Part shown: positions 50,847 to 60,290 of the stretch, one piece after another | How positions within the stretch are numbered: position 1 is the first letter of the stretch | Layout: each line of letters begins with the position of its first letter | Origin: Arsenophonus sp046530735 | Lineage (GTDB): Bacteria > Pseudomonadota > Gammaproteobacteria > Enterobacterales > Enterobacteriaceae | Length of the DNA: 64,000 nt | Assembly (NCBI GenBank): GCA_046530735.1 | Contig: JBHEQV010000003.1 | Location: 1 to 64,000, forward strand | Direction of reading: 5' to 3' | Made by a program: the position numbers and the translations under genes | The notes under the pieces: generated by a model | The model's database searches: none | Seen by the model: the letters and a program-made list of their open reading frames with translations, nothing else | Told to the model about the DNA's origin: nothing

Positions 50847-51959
50847 TTAGAATTGATAAACTAAACCTAAACCAACCAAGTTATCACTGCCAATATCATA
50901 TTTTTTTGTAAAGCTATTACTATTGACTAGGTTGATTTTGTAATCAACAACAGCGGTCAAGTTTTTGTTGAAATAGTAGAAAGCACCAAGAGAAACGTAT
51001 TTAACTAAATCTTGCTTTTGAGCGTAGTTAACATCAGGCAAATCTTTGCCTTTAGACTGCACATAAGCGATAGATGGTTTCAGACCAATTTCATCAAACA
51101 GATACTGACCAACCAATTCAAAATTCTCAGCTTTATTAGCGACTCGAGTTAAGCTAAGATCAGTAAGAGAATCTACACCATGGCCAAAGCTAGTCATATT
51201 ACTGGTTTCACCATACATTGCTGCTAAATACAGATTATTGGCATCATATTTAATACCGGCGTTCCAGCCCTCGGCACTATTACCACCAGCGCCGCTTAAA
51301 TCTTTATTTTCATCAGTCATGCTACGATTAGATTTTGCATAACCTCCACCTAATGCAACTCCCCAGCCAATATTATAGTTAGCAGCTACACTGAAGCCAT
51401 CACCGTTATTTTTTAAGTAATCTGAGGTACCTGATTCATTACTTTTTGTATTTTTACCTTGATACTGTATGGCAAAGTTTAATCCATCTACTAGACCAAA
51501 GAAATCTGTACTACGGTAAGTTAATAGGTTACGACCAGTTAAGTAGCTGTCAGTCTGAGATATATAGTCTGCACCATAAAGAGGCAAAACGTTAGTCCAT
51601 GCGCTGACATCATAAAGAACGCCATAGTTTCGACCATAGTCCAATGAACCAAAGTCAGCAATTTTTAAGCCAGTATAAGCTATATAATTTGTATTTTCGT
51701 TTTCACTTTTATTAGTTTTAGGTTCCAATTCAAAACGACCAAAACCAGTTAGTTGGTCAGAGATCTGAGTATCACCTTTAATACCAAACTGTACACGTGA
51801 ATCATTACTACTAGTGCTTTTGTTAAAAAAGTGACGAACGCCAACTTTACCATATAGATCCAGTTTATTGGCGTTTTTGTTATAGATTTCAGCTGCGTTT
51901 GCTGTACCAGCTAACAACGCCGCCGGGATAACTATTGCAAATATATTGCGCTTCATCAT
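50847..51959 (-). CDS. ompF: OmpF/OmpC-type trimeric porin
   Basis: A general porin of the outer membrane, 370 residues from the MMKRN start at 51959, with a GAGGGT ribosome site upstream; a longer frame starts at 51989. It has a clear signal peptide (NIFAIVIPAALLAGTANA, then AEIYNKN), the YGK first strand, SLDYGRNYGVLYD, GRNLLTYRSTDFFGLVDGLN and the terminal LGLVYQF with C-terminal Phe. The neighbour aspC is the same as for E. coli ompF, so ompF is the likely orthologue, though OmpF and OmpC cannot be separated by eye. Loop L3 reads NVLPLYGAD where OmpF has DMLPEFGGD, so both acidic constriction residues are lost. Local surface loops are shorter or changed. Confidence 0.93.
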   Translation of the reverse strand: MMKRNIFAIVIPAALLAGTANAAEIYNKNANKLDLYGKVGVRHFFNKSTSSNDSRVQFGIKGDTQISDQLTGFGRFELEPKTNKSENENTNYIAYTGLKIADFGSLDYGRNYGVLYDVSAWTNVLPLYGADYISQTDSYLTGRNLLTYRSTDFFGLVDGLNFAIQYQGKNTKSNESGTSDYLKNNGDGFSVAANYNIGWGVALGGGYAKSNRSMTDENKDLSGAGGNSAEGWNAGIKYDANNLYLAAMYGETSNMTSFGHGVDSLTDLSLTRVANKAENFELVGQYLFDEIGLKPSIAYVQSKGKDLPDVNYAQKQDLVKYVSLGAFYYFNKNLTAVVDYKINLVNSNSFTKKYDIGSDNLVGLGLVYQF

Positions 51960-52007
51960 TATTACCCTCATTGGTGTTATTTCAGACACCTGCCACTACC
52001 AAAAATA

Positions 52008-52029
52008 AGTTCTCAAACATTTGAGAACT
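52008..52029. promoter_or_regulatory. 22-bp palindrome in the porin leader
   Basis: AGTTCTCAAA-CA-TTTGAGAACT has perfect 10-base arms with a 2-base centre, about 50 bases upstream of the porin start. It probably lies in the 5' UTR or close to the promoter. It could be a regulator-binding site or an mRNA hairpin affecting translation. Confidence 0.5.
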
Positions 52030-52204
52030 ATTTCTAATATTTTAGTGTCGTCTTGTTTCTGCGTCCAGTGTTCCACTGGAAAATATTTTATTTACTTTGA
52101 AATAATACAAAAATACAATACTTCTTACAAGAAGAAATTTTATGTTTCAAAATATAAATAATAGGAAACATAGAATAGTAATGGTGTTAGCAGCACAACT
52201 GCAC

Positions 52205-54075
52205 TACTTTTGTGATGTTCGTGATCTGAGTACTACTTTACACTTTGCGATACATTAATTTTTTAGAAATTTATACAGATATGGCTTTGAATAAATTTTA
52301 TAATAAGCGTAAATCGAGTAAATCGAAACAACTACGCAACTTCACGTATTACAAAACCTGTTTATCCGAAGCGCTTTATGATATCTCTCTCAAAATGAAT
52401 TTAAGAATAGATCGACTGATTTTTTATAACACCAGAAAGAGACCATGCAGTAATGCGTTCACTTCTCTCGATCTCCATTCTTTTCTCAACATGCAAATAT
52501 TATCCGTCTCTATAGTCATGATTATTCTTGGTTTTGAGAAACAGGTAGCCAAAAAGCAAGTCGATGGTGCTGGATGCAACTAAAATATGAAAGGGAATCA
52601 GTAAAATATGTTTGTCGATCAATTAATCACCTATATGGAACTAGAAATGATAATTCATGTTTTTCTCCCTAGACAAACACAAAGATAGTTGAGCCTATAG
52701 ATCTAAGAAATTTTTATAGGATGACGATTTCTATTTTTTATGGAAATATGCCCAGATGTATATACATATAATTCCTGCCTAATTAAACTGCTTTTTACCA
52801 TTGATGAAAGCTGGAATAACTTTCTTGAAACACTATATAAAGTATTAACTTATGAATCAATCTATTTTATCAAAGAAATGCTTTCCTGCACTACTTATTC
52901 AATGGGTGTCCGGCTGCTAGCATTGTACTATTATGAATATTCCCACAATCATTTTTTACAAAAGTTGTAGAGTTACAAAAGTCTGCAGTTCATGCGGCGT
53001 CAAAGCTACCGAGCGCTGCTTATATCATAGCAGGTTTATATTTTTATCTGATTGCGACTAACAATACATTACTTTCATTATTATACTTATCTCCTTTTAG
53101 CTTTTTTACAAAAACTGACCGCTACTAAAATCTCTGTTTCGAGCTTGCTACCTTCGCGCTATCCTGCAGCGGGCACGCAACAGGATATCAAAATTGGCAT
53201 ATTATGTTCTTTAATGCAGTTATAGTTAACAACTCAATTAACATTCGCATATTTATGTCTTCATCACTCCAATAGTGATCTAGATATTAAACATGCTGTA
53301 TAGCATAAGCTCTTCTTAAAAAAAGAGGTAGAAGAAATTTGGTTAGGCGTGTTTATCATCCGGCTTCTACCTCATAACTATGATCTGATAAATCCCAGGT
53401 AGTTTTATGGTATGGAATAAATCTGTGCCAAGAAGTAGTAACGGCCTTATACCTGAAGGAATAGTACGAACGTTACTAAAAAATATTCATTTCGCTAAAA
53501 AGACAAAAAATGTGGAATACTATCAAAATAGCTATGGCGCTACCTTAAATTTCCAACCATCCACATGTTAAAACTACGATATTGCTTAGTAGAGAAGGGT
53601 AGTACATCAATTACTAATAACAACCTAACTAAGCAGTAATATCAATCTTTACTGACGCAAAAAAAGATAATTGAACACTATATAGCCATCTTTCAAAGAG
53701 ACATTCAAAATTCTGTATTACTATGATTTCTATCGAATCCTCAACGAGGTAAATTATTAGCGAGGATGTATAGGTGCTTTTAAATAACGGCTAGCAAAAA
53801 TTGGAAAAACCGAAGATTCGCCATTATAATAAAAGGATTCCTGCTCACTCACAGATACGTATAAATGCATTCTTCATGACAACAGGATATTTTATAGATG
53901 CTCAGCTTGGCTGAGTGACAAGGTAAGAGAATTATTGTCAACAATAATCTATAAATGCAATAGATTCAGCAAACTAATCTTATTTTGCTTTTAGCAAAGG
54001 ACGATGCTTTCTCTTTCTCTTTCTCTTTCTCTTTCTCTTTCTCTTTAAAGAGAAATTTAATTTTTTAACTATAAA
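52205..54075 (+). mobile_element. Decayed IS91-like element
   Basis: Third long copy of the IS91-like repeat. Its N-terminal part has the longest remaining open run (52245-52583, 112 codons), which aligns in DNA with broken sequence at 5600-5900 and 39700-40000 and is therefore a transposase fragment, not a host gene. Another run is at 52740-52970. The tail is readable near 53850-53910. The terminal hairpin region has expanded into a hexanucleotide repeat. Confidence 0.75.
54007..54046. repeat. CTTTCT hexanucleotide tandem repeat
   Basis: Forty bases of CTTTCT repeated 6.7 times, directly before TAAAGAGAAAT at the 3' end of an IS91-like remnant. The other copies of this element have about one unit at this place (for example 272-290 and 41404-41420), so the repeat expanded here after insertion. 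Confidence 0.9.
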
Positions 54076-55072
54076 CTTTTTGCTATTAATTATAATTAAA
54101 AATAAAAAAGCCAAAGTTATACTGGCAGGAATTAATATTCCTTATCACATTTGGGAAAATCAGTGCAAATAATTCCAATTTTGAAAAGCATATCTTTCAT
54201 ACATAAAAATTAACTTATCTACTTAATTAACTTAAGATAGAATATCTTGTCGTATACTACTGGGTAGTATAAAACAGCTAGTTTGATATCAATCAAATAA
54301 TTTATTACCCGCTCATAAATAGCAAACTAACGTAAAATCTGGAAATAGTGCGCCACACTAAACATTTGGCTTTAAATAGCGTAATCCATTGATCAAAAAC
54401 TTATCTTCTTTAATTGCAAATTATAAATTGACACTGAGAAATGTACTGCTAACTCAGTACAGATACAGATATATCTGTATGATTAAATAGTCATAGACTA
54501 TTAATCTATACTATAAATTTAATAAACACTTTGCAATTTCAGCGATTAATTTTGCTATTCACTATTAAGATTAATAATAAAAAATTTAAGCTTCTTTACA
54601 TCCCAAATTAACGTTTAATTTTACATAAAATATCGGTTACAGAAATAATTTTAAATTTTATATAGTAGTAAAATCCATTACTTAAATAAAAATTTATCCA
54701 AAAAAATAGATTACCATTTTCTAACAGGTGTATCATGTATCAATATTGGTATACTATTAATATAGTATAATTAATCCGTTTGATAATATTTTTAATTCTG
54801 CTTTACATATATTTTTAAGTTCAACTCATTTTAATATAAAAATTCATTGCTTCAACCATCGTTGTTAAAGTTAACTTAATAATCACACTGCTTTCACATT
54901 CAAGTATATTATTGATTCAGACTAAATAATAACAAAAAACTAGTTGAACAGGTTCATTGCTTTCCAATAGAAAGATAACAATAAATAAATTTGATCGCAT
55001 AATTTCGGATTAATAGATTTAATTTTACTATTACGACATTCACCTAATAAATAATTCAATCTGCCTAATGAA
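54076..55072. other. Unrecognised AT-rich spacer
   Basis: About 1 kb with no assignable gene. asnS, which precedes ompF in E. coli, is not recognisable. It includes a perfect 18-bp palindrome (ATACAGATATATCTGTAT, 54463-54480) and a short hairpin (TATACTA...TAGTATA, about 54254-54275). A run near 54105-54190 (AKVILAGINIPYHIWEN) resembles the thioesterase TesA only weakly. Confidence 0.4.
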
Positions 55073-56308
55073 TTATTAGCAAATCTGGTGTATTCTTATC
55101 AGGCTATGCTCTACTTTAAATGCTTTGTGGAATCTGCTATCTAATCCTTAGGTTAGACGTTTTTACCAGTAGAGTCAACAGGTCAAGTTCCCCATTAACT
55201 AGTTCCAGCTTCTTCATCGATGCAGGATAATTTGTTGAAAACCTTTCCAATAAAACATCAAGGGATTTATTAGCGCCATCATAGCTCTCTTTTTAGCCAG
55301 ATTTCCTAACAAACTCACAGCTTTTAACTTTCGGTTGCATACCTTTAGAAAATGAAATCAGTGCATTAGCTATTTTGTGTAGCTAATAGCGTTGTAGTCC
55401 TGCATATCCTGGAATATCATTACCATTGCATTTCAAAAACTAAGAGAACCATCGTCTTCTCATAACAAATTTAGAGATGCGTTAAGCCGCACGCTCGCAG
55501 ATACAACTGAGAGATTAAACTAAGTTGGCTTCTAGCTCTTGATAACCATCTTCGATACAATTACTTTCTTATATCTATTCTCAGTGAGGTCAATAACAAG
55601 AAGCAGGAAAGGTGAGGTCAATAACAAGAAGCAGGAAAGGCGATTATCTTGTCTGACTGGATATATGCATCAGAATACAAAATAAACGTAACACGTATCG
55701 CTTAAATGATGCTAGGGGAACCCAATTTCTTTTTCTATTCAAGTCATCGCTATTTTAGTTTACTTATGACACTTAGTAAGAATACACCATCTGTTTTTCA
55801 CTGAGAAGCGACCAGATAGCTTCGTAAAAATCACCGGTGGGTATTGCCTCGCATATATAGACAATAGTAGGAACTCTTCGCTATTTTGCACGCTTCAGGT
55901 AAGATAGTAGTAAGGAGCTCTAGAAACATATTCCCTTACCGACTTTTACGACCAACCCCCAGATTTTAAGCACTTTAATCTCAATATGGCTAATACCAGT
56001 CTGTATGCTTCGCTGTTTTAAATAACCGTTAAGAAAAACAATAATAGCGCCAGATAAGGCAACCGTTCAATATGTTGTTGCAGGATGGTTTCAAACTCCG
56101 CCTTAACAAAGGTACGCCTATTAAAGTTAGCTAACACGATTACGAATAAATTCATGGAAAGGAATACACTAATATCTAGTTTCGGAAATATCTGTAGGAT
56201 AGACTTTTCATGGCATATCATCTCTCTGATGTTAAAGTCATTCATGAAAACAATCGGCATGATATTCCGTACCATCTCCAAAATCACATACGTCAGAAAT
56301 GAGTATAA
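55073..56308 (-). mobile_element. Decayed IS256-like element, reverse orientation
   Basis: Bounded by TTATTAGCAAATCTGGTGTA (left) and TACGTCAGAAATGAGTATAA (right), the clearest inverted-repeat pair in the window. About 1.24 kb, shorter than the full copies, so it has internal deletions as well as a 28-base duplication at 55584-55639. The minus-strand open run 56018-56287 is the remaining transposase N-terminus. Confidence 0.8.
55584..55639. repeat. 28-bp perfect tandem duplication inside an IS256 remnant
   Basis: Two adjacent identical 28-base units, each starting GTGAGGTCAATAACAAGAAG, at 55584-55611 and 55612-55639. The equivalent positions in the other IS256-like copies (about 7805, 38890, 48570) have one unit. 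The length is not a multiple of three, so it would have shifted the frame of the transposase. Confidence 0.95.
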
Positions 56309-57061
56309 CTCTTAACATACTGTTTACTTGTCAAGATCATCAAGCTTAAATAATAATTTAATCATTAATTTTTGATAGTATTTTTCTTCAAGGCTAAAAA
56401 TAGCCTAAATTTTCTAAATTTTATTTTGGTTAGAAAGTATTTCTATAAAGTTTAAATCCTCTTATGTTAAATGGAAATGTAAGTATTGGTAATTATTGTT
56501 CATTTACTTAAATTTAATTGATTTGCAATTTTTTAGTTCATCTGCAATACGCGTTGCATCTGTTTTCAGAGAGCTTAAAGAAATACCTGAGTTAAGATGG
56601 TTGTATACTCTGTTTTTTAGTGTTGATAATGATCAATGCCATAAATAATGTTTTATTAATGCATTATTTCTTAAGTATATTATTTCTATTTATTAATAAT
56701 TTATCTTGCACATACATACATAAACGCATTAGCATAATTTGTTGATATGCTAGTTATAGAGAAATAGTTGATTTTTCTTGTTACTCTTTACATTCACTAA
56801 GTAACTACTTGATTGGAGAACAATGAAGTTTCTATTTGTGTTTTCGTGCTTTTCATTATTTAAATACTTTATTAGTTTCAGTTGAAAGATACCAATTAGC
56901 ATAATAAATATAAAATTTAATTATAAAAATAAAAATTATCAATTATAGATCATAAAGTTATAGATCATAAAGTGATGAGCTAATTTTCTTTGTAGATTGC
57001 ACCCTATTAATATTGACTTTTATAATCAATGTTATGGTAGATTTTAAAATAGAGAAATAAC
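56309..57061. other. Spacer upstream of hisS
   Basis: ispG (and rodZ before it) should lie here in enterobacteria but cannot be read. A 51-codon open run without an ATG start at about 56503-56649 (RVASVFRELKEIPELRWLYT) looks protein-like but is unassigned. A 15-base unit, TTATAGATCATAAAG, is repeated in tandem at 56943-56972. TTGACT at 57015-57020 is a possible hisS -35 element; no good -10 was seen. Confidence 0.45.
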
Positions 57062-58339
57062 GTGGCTAAAAATATTCAAGCTATTCGCGGTATGAATGAC
57101 TGTCTTCCTGCCGATATTCAATTCTGGCAAAAAATTGAAAACAAACTAAAACAAATCCTTAGGAGTTATTGTTTTAGTGAGATTCGGACTCCAATCGTAG
57201 AGAAAAGCTCTTTATTTTCTCACGCAATAGGTGAAGTCACTGATGTGGTTGAAAAAGAAATGTATACCTTTAATTACAGGGATGGTAACAGTTTAACGCT
57301 GCGTCCAGAGAATACAGCCGGTTGTGTACGTGCTGGGATAGAACATGGATTATTGTATAATCAGCAACAACGTCTATGGTATTTAGGCCCTATGTTTCGT
57401 TATGAGCGGCCACAAAAAGGACGTTATCGCCAATTCCATCAATTAGGTGCTGAAGTTTTTGGTTTAGCTGGGCCAGATATTGATGCTGAACTTATCATTA
57501 TGACAGCACGCTGGTGGCGTGAACTAGGGATTGCTAAATATGTTTCACTAGAGTTAAACTCGATTGGATCATTAGCAGCCCGAGAAAAATACCGTCAGGC
57601 ATTAGTCACTTTTTTGCAACAGTGTAAAGATAAATTGGATGAAGATTGCCGACGTCGACTATCAACTAACCCATTACGCATCCTTGATTCAAAAAATCCT
57701 GACGTGCAAAAACTGCTTAATGATGCTCCATTACTTGCTAATTATCTTGATGATGAGTCAAAACAACATTTTATTGGACTTTGTAAATTACTTGATGCAG
57801 CAGGTATTCAATCTCGAATTAATCAACGTTTAGTTCGTGGTTTAGATTATTATAATCGTACTGTATTTGAATGGGTTACTAATACATTAGGGGCACAGGA
57901 TACTGTATGCGCTGGTGGTCGTTATGATGGTCTGGTAGAGCAGCTTGGGGGGCGAGCGACCTCCGCAGTAGGTTTTGCGATGGGAATGGAGCGCATAGTA
58001 TTATTGGTTCGTCAGATTAACCCAGATTTTGTTTCTGAACATAACTTAGTTGATGTTTATTTGATTGCTTATGGTGAGGCAAGTCAACAGGCAATATTAG
58101 CCTTGGCGGAAAAAATTCGCGATAAACTACCGGATTTGAAATTAATGACTCATCATAGCGGGGGTAATGTTAAAAAACAGTTAGCTAAAGCAGATAAATA
58201 CCAGGCAAAAATTGCCATAATTTTAGGTGAAGATGAGTGCCAATCTGGTAAAGTGACAATAAAAGATTTACGTACGGGTGAACAGGAAAAAATTTCTCAG
58301 CAGAATATTTCTGTAAGTTTGACCAATCTTTTAGATTAA
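57062..58339 (+). CDS. hisS: Histidyl-tRNA synthetase HisS
   Basis: Class II synthetase charging tRNA-His. It starts at GTG (57062), as in E. coli, with MAKNIQAIRGMNDCLP. Motif 2 LRPENTAGCVRAGIEHG and RYERPQKGRYRQFHQ, the histidine-specific GLDYYNRTVFEWV and AGGRYDGLVEQLGG, and motif 3 GFAMGMERIVLL are intact, as is the C-terminal anticodon-binding domain. Length is 425 (E. coli 424). It heads the hisS-yfgM-bamB-der run; ispG is missing upstream. Confidence 0.97.
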   Translation: MAKNIQAIRGMNDCLPADIQFWQKIENKLKQILRSYCFSEIRTPIVEKSSLFSHAIGEVTDVVEKEMYTFNYRDGNSLTLRPENTAGCVRAGIEHGLLYNQQQRLWYLGPMFRYERPQKGRYRQFHQLGAEVFGLAGPDIDAELIIMTARWWRELGIAKYVSLELNSIGSLAAREKYRQALVTFLQQCKDKLDEDCRRRLSTNPLRILDSKNPDVQKLLNDAPLLANYLDDESKQHFIGLCKLLDAAGIQSRINQRLVRGLDYYNRTVFEWVTNTLGAQDTVCAGGRYDGLVEQLGGRATSAVGFAMGMERIVLLVRQINPDFVSEHNLVDVYLIAYGEASQQAILALAEKIRDKLPDLKLMTHHSGGNVKKQLAKADKYQAKIAIILGEDECQSGKVTIKDLRTGEQEKISQQNISVSLTNLLD

Positions 58340-58349
58340 AGGAGACTCT

Positions 58350-58973
58350 GTGGAAATCTATACCACTGAAAACGAACAGATAGATGCTATCAAATGCTTT
58401 TTTATAAACAATGCTAAAGCGTTAGTAATTTGGCTAGTTGTTGGAGTTAGTGCGATTATTACTTGGAATTATTGGCAATCATATCAGACAAATAATTTGC
58501 AAAAAAGTGCTCAAATTTTTGAACAAATTTCTTCTCAACTGCAGACAGGTTCAAAACAAGCGCTTACTTCTGGCAAGCAATTTGCTAATGAAACAAATAA
58601 TATTTATGGTGTATTGATAAATATTGAATTAGCTAAAATTGCTGTGGAAAAGAGTGATATTATTGGTGCAGAAAAAGCATTACTAAATGCCCTAGATAAG
58701 GCAAAATTAGATGATCTTAAAGATTTAATCAATATAAGATTGGCACGTGTACAATTAGATTTAAACAAGACAGATCAAGCTCTGATTACGTTGACTCAAG
58801 TTCATAATAAAGGATGGAGTATGATTGTTGAAGATATTCGTGGCAATGTATTACTAAAAAAAGGTGATATCGCTGGTGCTCGTGCGGCTTATTCTAAAGG
58901 AATTGAATCAAGTGGATCTGAAATAATGAAGGCAATATTAAAAATAAAAATCAATAGTAGCTTACTAAACTAA
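58350..58973 (+). CDS. yfgM: YfgM, SecYEG/PpiD-associated TPR protein
   Basis: YfgM is a bitopic inner-membrane protein associated with PpiD at the Sec translocon and involved in periplasmic chaperone traffic. The 207-residue protein has one membrane segment (about 22-40, ALVIWLVVGVSAIITW) and a periplasmic TPR domain with NIRLARVQLDLNK and LKKGDIAGARAAY. The start is GTG at 58350 with a strong AAAGGAG site. It is 10 bases after hisS and 12 before bamB, as in E. coli. Confidence 0.94.
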   Translation: MEIYTTENEQIDAIKCFFINNAKALVIWLVVGVSAIITWNYWQSYQTNNLQKSAQIFEQISSQLQTGSKQALTSGKQFANETNNIYGVLINIELAKIAVEKSDIIGAEKALLNALDKAKLDDLKDLINIRLARVQLDLNKTDQALITLTQVHNKGWSMIVEDIRGNVLLKKGDIAGARAAYSKGIESSGSEIMKAILKIKINSSLLN

Positions 58974-58985
58974 GAGGAATATTAC

Positions 58986-60164
58986 ATGCAATTGCCTAGA
59001 ACGCTTTTAGTTAGTTTGTTAGTGGTGACTTTATTAATGGGATGCTCAACAGAAAAAGATTCTGTCATAATCTCTCCTCTACCTGAAGTTAACAATAAAT
59101 TTACCCCTTCTATCATCTGGTCTCGATCGATAGGAGATGGTAGTAGAGAATTTTATTCTAAACTTTCACCGGCTTATGATGATTTTATTGTATATGCAGC
59201 TGATCGTAAAGGAACGGTAAAAGCAATAGCTATTGATTCAGGCGCAATGTTATGGTCAATTGATTTATCACAACAAGTTGGTTTTTTCACAGCTAATTTG
59301 CCAGCCTTACTTTCTAGTGGATTAACGGTTTCAGGAGATAAACTTTATCTTGGAACAGAAAATGGCAAAGTTATAGCATTAAATAAAACTAATGGAAAAA
59401 TAGAATGGAAAACCGATGTTTCCGGAGAAGCACTTTCTCAGCCAGTAGTTAGTGATGGTTTAGTATTGATCCATACCAGTAAAGGTGTATTACAAGCATT
59501 AGATCCACAGACTGGGCAAAATAAATGGAGTATTAATTTAGACACTTCTACATTATCTATAAGAGGAAAGTCATCGCCAGCTACTGCCTATGGGGTTGCC
59601 ATTGTTGGCAGTGCTGGAGGTCGTATTACTGCCATAATACTTGATCAAGGGCAAATTGCTTGGCAGCAATATATTTCTCAGATCCGTGGTGCAACTGAAA
59701 TTGATCGTTTACATGATGTTAATATCACGCCAGTTATTGATACCAATTCAAGCACTATCTTTGCTATTGCCTATAATGGTAATTTAGTTGCAATGGATAT
59801 TCGCTCTAGCCAAATTATTTGGAAGCGTGATTTAGGGACGGTAAATGATATTATTCTTGCCAATGATATTATCTATTTAGTTGATCAAAATGATCGTGTT
59901 CTAGCAGTTCACAAAAATGATGGTATCATATCATGGACTCAAGATGCCTTATTACATCGTAACTTAACTGCACCGATTATTTATGATGGTTATTTAGTGG
60001 TTGGTGATGGGGAAGGTTATCTTCATTGGTTAGATACTAAAGATGGTCATTTTGTAGCACAAAATAAAATTGATAGTTTGGGTTTACGCAGCCATCCAAT
60101 TATTGCCAGTGATAAATTACTTATTCAGGCAAAAAATGGAACTATATATCTTATTGAACGTTAA
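58986..60164 (+). CDS. bamB: Outer membrane assembly lipoprotein BamB
   Basis: BamB is the beta-propeller lipoprotein of the BAM complex and contacts BamA POTRA domains. The protein is 392 residues, the E. coli length. It has a lipoprotein signal with lipobox LLMGC (Cys20) followed by STEKD, and eight PQQ-like blades with repeated W-containing motifs (GAMLWSIDLS, GKIEWKTDVSGE, GQNKWSINLD, GIISWTQ). It is preceded by an AGAGGAAT ribosome site. bamA is intact at 29476, so the core partners are both kept. Confidence 0.96.
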   Translation: MQLPRTLLVSLLVVTLLMGCSTEKDSVIISPLPEVNNKFTPSIIWSRSIGDGSREFYSKLSPAYDDFIVYAADRKGTVKAIAIDSGAMLWSIDLSQQVGFFTANLPALLSSGLTVSGDKLYLGTENGKVIALNKTNGKIEWKTDVSGEALSQPVVSDGLVLIHTSKGVLQALDPQTGQNKWSINLDTSTLSIRGKSSPATAYGVAIVGSAGGRITAIILDQGQIAWQQYISQIRGATEIDRLHDVNITPVIDTNSSTIFAIAYNGNLVAMDIRSSQIIWKRDLGTVNDIILANDIIYLVDQNDRVLAVHKNDGIISWTQDALLHRNLTAPIIYDGYLVVGDGEGYLHWLDTKDGHFVAQNKIDSLGLRSHPIIASDKLLIQAKNGTIYLIER

Positions 60165-60290
60165 TTGTCTGAGATTTTCTTATTTTCTAGATAGAATTAA
60201 CGATTACTAATTTCCTAATCTGTTTTATTTTTTAGTATTCCAAAGATTGGAATCAGAATATTGATTCTGATTTTTATTAGGCATCTTAAA

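Noticed and set aside
52245..52583. 112-codon open frame as a possible small gene
   Set aside because: The DNA aligns with broken copies at about 5600-5900 and 39700-40000 in the IS91-like repeats, so it is a residual transposase fragment.
54105..54420. tesA pseudogene
   Set aside because: A short stretch (AKVILAGINIPYHIWEN) vaguely resembles TesA, but the following catalytic region could not be matched and the location is not conserved.
54463..54480. 18-bp palindrome ATACAGATATATCTGTAT as an operator
   Set aside because: No gene nearby to regulate; AT-rich palindromes of this sort can arise by chance here.
55584..55639. CRISPR-like repeat
   Set aside because: Only two adjacent copies with no spacer; it is a simple tandem duplication.
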